Assembly: GCA_030634675.1 (NCBI GenBank)
Contig: DAOWAH010000116.1
Location: 1 to 5,926, forward strand
Length of the DNA stretch: 5,926 nt
Direction: 5' to 3'
Source of the DNA: Fidelibacterota bacterium
Lineage (GTDB): Bacteria > Marinisomatota > Marinisomatia > Marinisomatales > TCS56
Shown here: positions 1 through 5,926 of the stretch, piece after piece
Layout: each line of letters begins with the position of its first letter
Numbering within the stretch: position 1 is the first letter of the stretch
Notes under the pieces: generated by a model
The model's input: the letters and a program-made list of their open reading frames with translations, nothing else
What the model was told of the DNA's origin: nothing
Databases searched by the model: none
Position numbers and translations under genes: made by a program

Positions 1-2
1 AG

Positions 3-2900
3 GCACGGCAAAGTGGTACAGCTTATTACAACTCTTCCTACGAACCATGGGGTTATTATGCCGGTTACAGTGATCCCGGCTATGACCCACTGACCTATGT
101 GATTGAAGAAGCCCATAAGCGGGGCATCGAAGTTCATGCCTGGTTTAATGCATTTCATGCTTCGTCCCTCCATGCTGGCGCTCCGGCCGCGGAACATCCT
201 GACTGGGTCTGCCGCGACCAGAGCGGAATTCCCATGAATGAGAGCCGAGCTCTGTCTCCGGGTATGACAGCGGTCCGTGATTACACTTTGGATGTTACCA
301 TGGAAATTGTGAATAATTATGATATTGATGGTATCCACCTGGATTATATCCGCTGGAATGAATACTCCAATAGCCTGCGTAGCGGATTGAGCCAGGTCGC
401 GCAGGAAAGCCAGTTGGACGGGATGATCAGTGACGATCAGATCCGTGCTCTGGAATCCGATCGTACCGGCCGTTATCTCTATGATGTTGACCATCCCTAT
501 TCTGCTGGTATCCCGGCCGGTTACGATAACTGGGAAGACTGGTGGCGCAGTAGCGTTACCACTTTCGTGGAAATGCTGCATGATTCCATTCAGGTCGTTA
601 AGCCCCATGTCAGGCTTTCTGTAGCCGCTCTGGGAAAATATAACTGGTCCGGCTGGCAGGGTTATGGCACGGTCTACCAGGATGCGGCCAAATGGTACAA
701 TGATGGTTCCATCGAGCAACTGACACCAATGAATTATCACTGGTTGGATGCCACTTCATTCTATAACATGCTGGAAGGTGGCTGTCCGGAGTGTTGGAGC
801 CAATGGATCCAACCGGGTATTGCCGCCGGAAGATTATTCTCAGCTGGACCAGGGTCATATCGGCTGAGTGATGAAAATGTCTGGGGCCGCCACCCCAGTA
901 TAGTCAACCGAGCCAGAACCGTTCCCTGGGTAGACGGCTTTCAGTTCTTCAGCTATGGCTCTTGGGACGATAATAATTACTGGGAAACTGCCGGCTCAAC
1001 TTTCTTTTCAAAAATAACCAAAGTGCGCGAAACCGATCATTTATTAAGTACGTCACCGGTCCAACCGGCGATCAGTTTAGTTAAAATAGATTCAATGAAT
1101 TATGAATTAACCGTTACACCATCAGATACAGTGGCTGATTACTGGTTTGCGCTGTATCGCAGCGAAAATGATTCCTTTAATGTTGATTCAACTCAAATTA
1201 TCGATATTCACTACAGTCGCAGTGCTTTCACCGCTGCGGATATTATTACAGGATTGCAGGATTATAATGGTGAATATTCCTATGCCGCCACCCAGTTGAA
1301 TCGTTACTGGAAAGAGTCCGGTTTCTCATCTGCGGTCATCGGTGATTCGATACCATCATTTGCGCCGATAATCGTTGCCAATACGCCTATGGACGGTGAT
1401 ACAATTGATATTCATTCTTCAATCGAAATTCAATTCTCAAAGACCATGGATATAACGACCGTCAATGCAGCAGTATCCCTTAACCCAGATACAGCATATA
1501 GCTTGATCTGGTCATCAGATTACAAACAACTCACGGTGGATTTTGACCGGAATTTACCCTATGCATCTGATTTTACATTTAAAATTGATTCGAGTGCCGC
1601 TGATGTCAATGGTCGGTTGCTGGACGCCAATGGGGATGGTGTGTCGGGCGACTCATTTATCCTGAACTTTTCTACCGATTTAGAAGATGTAATCGGACCA
1701 GTGCTCTTTTTCAGTAATCTTGATTTCACAAATCAGAATTATAATATCGACATCGAAGAAGTAATTACGATCGCTTTTAATGAAATTATTGAGGATAGTA
1801 CCCTTGATACTTCCACTGTGCGGTTGACTCTGGCTGGCAATCCTGTTGAATGCAAATTCCGGCGGAATATTGTTAAAGACCGCTCAGTTTTCAGCCTGCG
1901 CCCAGAAGATTTAATGCTCCCGCACGTTGATTACCAGATCACTCTGGATGCATCCATTGCAGATACGTCTGGTAATCTAATGGGTGCTGAACAAGCTACC
2001 CAGCTGAGCACGGAAAACGCTCTGTATTCTGAAATAACCATGATCTCAAATCTTTCCAGCGTATCTGACTGGGCTGCCCCGGATTACAGTGGATCGACCA
2101 CCGGGATCATAACAGCCAATACCTATTTCACTACCAGCAGTTCCTTCCGGGTACCGGCCACTATACCACGTCGCTCGGCTCGTCTGCATTACGAATGGGA
2201 TACAACCGAATCGACTCATATGATACGCGAATACCTCGCCGGCGGCTTACCACGAGCAGTTGAATTCGATACGACCTACATTCTGCAGTGTTTCGTTTAT
2301 GGCGACGGTAACAATAACAAGTTCCGTTTCGCTCTGGATGAAAAGATCGGATTATCCTGGCCCAATCATGAAGTATCACAGTGGATAACTATTGACTGGT
2401 ACGGTTGGCGTTTGATCCAGTGGGATCTCAGCGATCCGGGAACGGTGGGATCATGGATCGGCAATGAGATTCTGGATGGTTCCAAGTACCGTATTGACAG
2501 TTTCCAATTCACTTTTGATCCGGTAAACGGTGATGTCGAGGGGGATTTCTATATGGATGAACTGAGAATCATCAAGAAAAGAACCCACCTGGGAATCGAG
2601 CAGGATCAACTAGTTTTACCAGATACTTATGTTCTTCATCAGAACTATCCCAATCCCTTTAACCCAAATACAACAATAGCTTTCACCACTCCCACGGCAG
2701 GTGGAGTGAGCATAGAAATATTCGATATCCTGGGACGTCATGTTATAACGCTGACCGATGCCTATTACCAGCCGGGATATCATGTCCTCATTTGGAATGG
2801 CCGCAATGGATATAGGCAACCGGTATCTTCGGGAACTTATATTTATCGACTGGAATCCGGTAATAATGTATTAACAAAACGAATGATTTACCTGAAATAA
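3..2900 (+). CDS. Secreted GHL10 (DUF187) family glycoside hydrolase with Big_5, glycan-binding-like and T9SS sorting domains (5' end missing)
   Basis: The frame is open to the window edge, giving 965 visible residues and a TAA stop. The first ATG/GTG-type codon, at base 99, lies inside the conserved fold, so it is not the start; a signal peptide and the first barrel strands must lie upstream. Residues 1 to about 350 are a GHL10 TIM barrel: YYNSSYEPWG, IEEAHKRGIEVHAWFN, DIDGIHLDYIRW (Asp114 is the likely active-site acid), VYQDAAKWYNDGSIEQLTPMNY and GFQFFSYGSW all match family blocks. Next come an Fn3-like segment (about 360-450), two Big_5 Ig-like domains (about 452-670; FSKTMD and AFNEII cores), a putative glycan-binding domain (about 673-860; IREYLAGG, GDGNNNKFRF, TIDWYGWRLIQWDL) and a T9SS-type tail (about 863-965). 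Family knowledge: GHL10 members are glycosidases, and E. coli DigH cuts peptide-free peptidoglycan glycan. Action on peptidoglycan here is inferred from the amidase encoded next door; another polysaccharide remains possible. The product is probably exported and surface-attached or released. Confidence 0.92.
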   Translation, partial: ARQSGTAYYNSSYEPWGYYAGYSDPGYDPLTYVIEEAHKRGIEVHAWFNAFHASSLHAGAPAAEHPDWVCRDQSGIPMNESRALSPGMTAVRDYTLDVTMEIVNNYDIDGIHLDYIRWNEYSNSLRSGLSQVAQESQLDGMISDDQIRALESDRTGRYLYDVDHPYSAGIPAGYDNWEDWWRSSVTTFVEMLHDSIQVVKPHVRLSVAALGKYNWSGWQGYGTVYQDAAKWYNDGSIEQLTPMNYHWLDATSFYNMLEGGCPECWSQWIQPGIAAGRLFSAGPGSYRLSDENVWGRHPSIVNRARTVPWVDGFQFFSYGSWDDNNYWETAGSTFFSKITKVRETDHLLSTSPVQPAISLVKIDSMNYELTVTPSDTVADYWFALYRSENDSFNVDSTQIIDIHYSRSAFTAADIITGLQDYNGEYSYAATQLNRYWKESGFSSAVIGDSIPSFAPIIVANTPMDGDTIDIHSSIEIQFSKTMDITTVNAAVSLNPDTAYSLIWSSDYKQLTVDFDRNLPYASDFTFKIDSSAADVNGRLLDANGDGVSGDSFILNFSTDLEDVIGPVLFFSNLDFTNQNYNIDIEEVITIAFNEIIEDSTLDTSTVRLTLAGNPVECKFRRNIVKDRSVFSLRPEDLMLPHVDYQITLDASIADTSGNLMGAEQATQLSTENALYSEITMISNLSSVSDWAAPDYSGSTTGIITANTYFTTSSSFRVPATIPRRSARLHYEWDTTESTHMIREYLAGGLPRAVEFDTTYILQCFVYGDGNNNKFRFALDEKIGLSWPNHEVSQWITIDWYGWRLIQWDLSDPGTVGSWIGNEILDGSKYRIDSFQFTFDPVNGDVEGDFYMDELRIIKKRTHLGIEQDQLVLPDTYVLHQNYPNPFNPNTTIAFTTPTAGGVSIEIFDILGRHVITLTDAYYQPGYHVLIWNGRNGYRQPVSSGTYIYRLESGNNVLTKRMIYLK
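1356..2897 (+). other. Shared C-terminal module of the glycosidase: two Big_5 domains, putative glycan-binding domain, T9SS tail
   Basis: This part of the glycosidase aligns in order, domain by domain, with the C-terminal part of the convergent amidase. The first Big_5 domain (about 1356-1690) has NTPMDGDT, IEIQFSKTMD and a calcium-loop-like DANGDGVSGD. The second (about 1690-2018) has ITIAFNEII. The putative carbohydrate-binding domain (about 2019-2582) is rich in Trp and Gly/Asp motifs: GSTTGI, MIREYLAGG, FVYGDGNNNKFRF, TIDWYGWRLIQWDL, SWIG and YMDELRI. The GDGxxNxFRF plus DWxGWxL pattern resembles jelly-roll sugar-binding modules attached to secreted glycosidases. The tail (about 2590-2897) holds QNYPNPFNP, FDILGRHV, WNGRN and SSGTYIYRLESG, followed by a basic-hydrophobic end. 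The fold and the glycan-binding role are inferred from motif resemblance only. Confidence 0.8.
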
Positions 2901-2911
2901 AAAGTATTGTG

Positions 2912-2945
2912 AAAGGGGCTGAAAAAAGATCAGCCCCTTTTTTTT
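2912..2945 (+). terminator. Rho-independent terminator between convergent genes
   Basis: An 11-bp perfect stem pairs AAAGGGGCTGA (2912-2922) with TCAGCCCCTTT (2930-2940) around a 7-nt A-rich loop, and eight T residues run from 2938 to 2945. It starts 11 bases after the glycosidase stop codon and reads as a strong terminator for the + strand gene. The same hairpin lies just past the amidase stop on the - strand. There the stem ends in only three T, with a further T run after CACAATAC, so it may end both transcripts but less efficiently for the amidase operon. The 48-bp gap holds nothing else visible. Confidence 0.88.
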
Positions 2946-2948
2946 AAG

Positions 2949-5456
2949 CTATTTTATATATAGCATCCGTCTGGATTGACTGAAATCTGCCGAAGACAAA
3001 CGATATAGATATACGCCGCTGGCAACCGGGCTACCGTTGTCATTCTTACCGTTCCAGATTACTGAATATTCTCCCGGTGACTTAGTATTGTTCACTAATG
3101 TACGTACTAATTTCCCATTCAAATCATAAACCGAAAGATTGGTAAACGCAAAGGCGGGAATTGTGTAATCAATCCGCGTAACCGGATTGAACGGATTGGG
3201 ATAATTTTGGGCTAAGGTGAAACCACTGGGTATAGTAGTGGTCATTTCATCAACTCCTGCAACAGTCTCCTGTACAATTCGCAGATCATCAAAGAACAAT
3301 TGTCCGGTGGCCGGATTGCCTGGTACCCAGGTTAATTGGATGCTGTCATAACGCAGAGTACCGTTTAAAACACCATCACCGATCCAAGTCCCGGTCTCCC
3401 CCGCCGCCAAATCCCAAGACACCAATTTCCAGCCAATCCAGTCGATCGTGTACCAGATTGATACTTCATGTCCACCGAAGTTAGTGTTATCATCAACACA
3501 GAATCGGAACTGATTACCACTACCATCGCCAAAAATGTAGACTTGTAGGATCCAGGTATCGTTGAATGTCACATCCCGGGGGGCGCCTCCGCTCAGGTAT
3601 TCCCGGATCAGCCAACTGGTGGCAGCCGGATCCCAACTGTAATTCAACTCCAAACTGCTGTTACTGCCGGTGAGATGATTCACAATCGAATCATTTTCAG
3701 CCCGGCTATTACCGGTAGCTGTAATACCTGTGGTGCTACCGCTACTCCCAGGAGCCCACCAGCGCGTGGTCAGATCACCCTCGAAATCGTCGATACTGGT
3801 AATTTGTAAACCGGTGCTGCCGGTTAAAAAGCTGTACGATCGATTGAAGGTAACTTCATTTCCCGTCAGATCTTTGATACCAGCCAGGACGCGAGTTACA
3901 TGCACTTCACTGGCATTGAGGTACTCGTAGGGGAAAATATTGATACTACTACGATTATTAACCTGATAATGGTCAATCCTGATATCGGGATATGAATTAT
4001 CACTGATCTGTTCCAATCTAAAATAGTCACTAATCTGAGTATCAGTCTGGATTATTTCATTGAAATTAAAATTGATCAATGGTTTTAACTCAATATTACT
4101 GGCCGATGTACGCGGATAGTGGTACACGATTTCAGGGGCGTAAATATCGACCGGTTCGGTGCGGAACTGTAACTGGAATACCCCACCAGCGATCCCATCG
4201 TTATCACCGTCAAAAAAATGGCCGTAAACATCTTGAGCCGACTCTCCTATCGTCACCTGGTAGTAGGTATTATATTCCAGCTCATCAGGATTGAAAATCA
4301 AAGTATTGTTACTATGGGTCCAGCTCAATGAACCGGATATTGGTGGTGAGATTGAAAACGAAGCTTCAGTGGAAACCGGATCCATTTCCCGGCTGAAATC
4401 TATCTCAATTTCTTCCATCGCCGAAAAATTGGTATCGCCGGCGGCCGGTACGGAGGCCGCGACATACGGTGGTAAACTGGATACCAATTCAAAATCCCGA
4501 AAAGTAATGAATGTATCCAGCGGTGTTACAGTCAATGTATCCGGATAATAGTCCGGTGCTGTGACAATTACTTCCAGGGCTGTATTTGGTAAATCCTCAA
4601 AATAATAATAGCCATTATGCAACTGATCGGGGTCATTGGAATACTGATTAAACAATGATGCGTAGGTATCGGTGGTGTAGGCCTGGCCATTAACCGTCAC
4701 CACAGCTCCATTGATCGGTACTTCCGATTCCAGGTCACTGATTATACCTGCCAGTATGCCAACTGTCGGCCGGGGAATATTATGGAATTTCAGGATCGAC
4801 CAGAAAAAGGTCCAGGCTTCCATCCGTTTCCATTCCTCATTCATGTTCAATTGATTTTGCCGGGGATTAGTATGAAATCCAGCCTCACTAAGTTCGGAAG
4901 GCATATTGGTCAAACGGTTAACAGCAAGATAGGGACCGGTACCGGAACAACCATAAAAACTGCAATCGCCAATTGAGCCATAAACAGTGTAGGTCCGCAT
5001 AGCTCGGGTCAGCAAATCAATCATTAAATCCGACATAGCCTCTCCGCCAACTGGTGGATCCGGATTACCATTGGCTAACTGCCCCCACAATAGCAATGTG
5101 CTGTTGGCTGAGGAACCCATTGATGATGCATCACTGTGGAGGGAATGAAACCAGGAAGCACCCCAGTTATTGGCCATATTACAACGTTCCGTAAGACCAA
5201 CAGATACCTGATCGTTACGGCGCGTCATACCAACCGTATCAATATCAGTCAGGGTAAGTAGTAAATCCTCTATATTCAATGCTACACGTAAATTTCTCCG
5301 TGCTTCAGAATATCCATAGATACCCATATTCTCATCCCGGCTGTGGCCCGCATCGAGCCATATATCCCAGTCTGATAAACCGGTGACCTGGGAGACGGAG
5401 AAAGATACCAGGATCAATAAAGCTAATAGTAATTTATACAATTTAACCGTGTTCAT
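2949..5456 (-). CDS. Secreted N-acetylmuramoyl-L-alanine amidase (Amidase_3) with CarboxypepD_reg-like, Big_5, glycan-binding-like and T9SS sorting domains
   Basis: This complete 835-residue protein starts with ATG behind a strong AGGAGGTG site and ends in TAG. Residues 1 to about 23 form a Sec signal peptide (Lys5/Lys8, then the hydrophobic run LLLALLILVSFSV). Residues about 28-226 are an Amidase_3 zinc domain: DAGH (His38), SEARRNL (Glu51) and SLHSDA (His107) supply the three expected zinc ligands, and SEAGFHTNP (Glu191) the catalytic glutamate, so the enzyme looks active. It should cut the amide bond between N-acetylmuramic acid and L-alanine of the stem peptide. A carboxypeptidase-regulatory-like beta domain follows (about 232-325; GIISDLESEVPINGAVVTV), then two Big_5 domains (about 329-545), a putative glycan-binding domain (about 551-730) and a T9SS-type tail (about 735-835; NYPNPFNP at 751-758). 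Typical amidases of this family carry SPOR or AMIN targeting domains; none is visible here, which points to a surface or external role rather than a standard division amidase. It is translationally coupled to the propeller gene upstream. Confidence 0.95.
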   Translation of the reverse strand: MNTVKLYKLLLALLILVSFSVSQVTGLSDWDIWLDAGHSRDENMGIYGYSEARRNLRVALNIEDLLLTLTDIDTVGMTRRNDQVSVGLTERCNMANNWGASWFHSLHSDASSMGSSANSTLLLWGQLANGNPDPPVGGEAMSDLMIDLLTRAMRTYTVYGSIGDCSFYGCSGTGPYLAVNRLTNMPSELSEAGFHTNPRQNQLNMNEEWKRMEAWTFFWSILKFHNIPRPTVGILAGIISDLESEVPINGAVVTVNGQAYTTDTYASLFNQYSNDPDQLHNGYYYFEDLPNTALEVIVTAPDYYPDTLTVTPLDTFITFRDFELVSSLPPYVAASVPAAGDTNFSAMEEIEIDFSREMDPVSTEASFSISPPISGSLSWTHSNNTLIFNPDELEYNTYYQVTIGESAQDVYGHFFDGDNDGIAGGVFQLQFRTEPVDIYAPEIVYHYPRTSASNIELKPLINFNFNEIIQTDTQISDYFRLEQISDNSYPDIRIDHYQVNNRSSINIFPYEYLNASEVHVTRVLAGIKDLTGNEVTFNRSYSFLTGSTGLQITSIDDFEGDLTTRWWAPGSSGSTTGITATGNSRAENDSIVNHLTGSNSSLELNYSWDPAATSWLIREYLSGGAPRDVTFNDTWILQVYIFGDGSGNQFRFCVDDNTNFGGHEVSIWYTIDWIGWKLVSWDLAAGETGTWIGDGVLNGTLRYDSIQLTWVPGNPATGQLFFDDLRIVQETVAGVDEMTTTIPSGFTLAQNYPNPFNPVTRIDYTIPAFAFTNLSVYDLNGKLVRTLVNNTKSPGEYSVIWNGKNDNGSPVASGVYLYRLSSADFSQSRRMLYIK
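2952..4472 (-). other. Shared C-terminal module of the amidase: two Big_5 domains, putative glycan-binding domain, T9SS tail
   Basis: This is the counterpart of the module in the convergent glycosidase, in the same order and of similar length. The first Big_5 domain (about 4472-4140) has SVPAAGDT, IEIDFSREMD and the acidic loop DGDNDGIAGG. The second (about 4140-3822) has INFNFNEII. The putative glycan-binding domain (about 3806-3267) has GSTTGI, LIREYLSGG, IFGDGSGNQFRF, GGHEVSIWYTIDWIGWKL, TWIGDG and FFDDLRI. The tail (about 3254-2952) has QNYPNPFNP, VYDLNGKLV, WNGKNDNG, ASGVYLYRL and the end RRMLYIK. Where I compared the DNA (the GSTTGI codons), the two copies differ at many third positions, so the likeness is at protein level and the duplication is not recent. 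Confidence 0.8.
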
Positions 5457-5926
5457 CAGCGCACCTCCTGCATCCAGATTTGCCCATCTTCGTAGGTATC
5501 ATATGCGATCCATTTTCCATCGGGAGACCAGTCCGGGTGCATCTCCAGAATATCGGTGGTAGCAGTCAGGTTTATCCGTCCTGTCCCATCGGCGTTGACT
5601 ACGTATATATCTGAACTGGTAAAACTGTGTCCATCATCGCTGTTAACCATAAAAGTTATTTTATTGCTGGTTGGATTCCAGGATGGTTCATGCCCGCTTC
5701 CCAGATTGACCGGGTTATTTCCATCAATATCGGAAATCCACAAATCACCACCGTAGATTGCATAGGCCAGCTTGGAGCCGTCCGGTGCTACGGTTAGGTT
5801 GACTATATCGCCTTCCTGCGCAGCAATCCTGGTTTCCCGCTCCGATAGAATATGCCTGGAAAATAATTTGTTGCGTCGCACGTAAATGACCGTCTCATCC
5901 AAAGCCGGATTGGCAGCAGAGCGTAT
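5456..5926 (-). CDS. TolB/PD40-like beta-propeller protein, C-terminal part (5' end missing)
   Basis: The frame is open through the window edge, giving 156 visible residues and a TGA stop. A TTG at base 5902 could be read as a start, but coding continues upstream in the same style, so the real start is outside the window. The visible part contains about two and a half PD40 (WD40-like) blades: LTVAPDGSKLAYA with GGDLWISDIDG, then PSWNPTSNKITFM with SDIYVVNADGTGRINLT, then HPDWSPDGKWIAYD with GQIWMQE. Each follows the family pattern xxxSPDGxxIAYxxxxxxxxDIYVxxxDG. Such propellers bind proteins or peptides, as in TolB, DPP-IV-like peptidases and secreted sensor proteins. The missing N-terminal part would decide which, so no precise function is given. 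It is the upstream partner of the amidase in one transcript with a one-base overlap. The chain stops soon after the last blade and carries no T9SS tail. Confidence 0.86.
   Translation of the reverse strand: MRSAANPALDETVIYVRRNKLFSRHILSERETRIAAQEGDIVNLTVAPDGSKLAYAIYGGDLWISDIDGNNPVNLGSGHEPSWNPTSNKITFMVNSDDGHSFTSSDIYVVNADGTGRINLTATTDILEMHPDWSPDGKWIAYDTYEDGQIWMQEVR
5462..5469 (-). promoter_or_regulatory. Ribosome binding site of the amidase gene, inside the upstream coding region
   Basis: Read on the - strand, AGGAGGTG lies 5 bases before the amidase ATG and is fully complementary to the usual 16S rRNA tail. It is embedded in the last sense codons of the propeller gene (CAG GAG GTG CGC, Gln-Glu-Val-Arg), and the two genes share the A of TGATG. 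This fixes the amidase start and indicates translational coupling. Confidence 0.85.

Noticed and set aside
2161..2819. Minus-strand ORFs at 2161-2379 and 2616-2819 under the glycosidase gene
   Set aside because: They are antisense to the conserved glycan-binding domain and sorting tail, have no ribosome binding site that I can see and no recognisable motifs.
99..2900. Start of the glycosidase at the GTG at base 99
   Set aside because: The 32 in-frame codons upstream encode conserved GHL10 sequence (YYNSSYEPWG, GYDPL) with no stop, so the gene runs in from outside the window.
1356..4472. The two similar modules as an inverted DNA repeat or recent recombination product
   Set aside because: The likeness is in protein sequence. 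Codons for matching motifs such as GSTTGI differ at many positions, so no long DNA repeat is present.
4079..4548. Two + strand ORFs (4079-4294 and 4291-4548) opposite the amidase gene
   Set aside because: Their proteins show no domain pattern and they lie antisense to well-conserved Big_5 and linker coding sequence; they are shadow frames.
5456..5902. TTG at base 5902 as the start of the propeller gene
   Set aside because: The frame stays open to the window edge, no ribosome binding site is visible before the TTG, and the protein would begin in the middle of a blade.
416..5926. Dockerin-like calcium loops (DANGDGVSGD, DGDNDGIAGG) as evidence for a cellulosome
   Set aside because: Each protein has only one such loop, placed inside a Big_5 domain where this acidic turn is usual. 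There is no paired dockerin repeat.

Overview
The window encodes secreted, modular cell-surface proteins of a bacterium with Por/type IX-style (T9SS) C-terminal sorting tails. Both long proteins end in a tail with the signature QNYPNPFNP (seen as NYPNPFNP after Gln in each) and finish in almost the same residues (KRMIYLK and RRMLYIK). From general knowledge, this version of the tail is common in the Fibrobacteres-Chlorobi-Bacteroidetes (FCB) radiation outside classical Bacteroidetes: Neomarinimicrobiota, Calditrichota, Ignavibacteria, KSB1 and related candidate phyla. The sequence alone does not let me choose among these.

Layout: (1) Bases 3-2900 on the + strand hold the 3' part of a gene for a GHL10/DUF187 glycoside hydrolase (PF02638-like). 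It is followed by an Fn3-like segment, two Big_5 Ig-like domains, a jelly-roll-like putative glycan-binding domain and the sorting tail. Its start lies before the window. (2) A 48-bp convergent intergenic gap (2901-2948) carries a strong hairpin terminator. (3) Bases 2949-5456 on the - strand hold a complete gene for a zinc N-acetylmuramoyl-L-alanine amidase (Amidase_3), with a signal peptide, a carboxypeptidase-regulatory-like domain and then the same two Big_5 + glycan-binding + tail series. (4) Bases 5456-5926 on the - strand hold the 3' part of a TolB/PD40-type beta-propeller gene. It overlaps the amidase start by one base (TGATG) and contains the amidase's ribosome binding site in its last codons. 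No tRNA, rRNA, mobile element or CRISPR was seen, and there is no gene-free stretch longer than 48 bp.

How the genes may work together: two unrelated catalytic domains sit on the same roughly 520-residue export and binding module in adjacent convergent genes. Amidase_3 enzymes strip stem peptides from peptidoglycan and leave naked glycan strands. A characterised GHL10 protein, E. coli DigH (YddW), cuts such denuded strands. The pair can therefore be read as a two-step, surface-exposed peptidoglycan-degrading set, for remodelling, feeding on dead cells, or attack. This is inference; what the sequence shows directly is the shared module and the two catalytic families.
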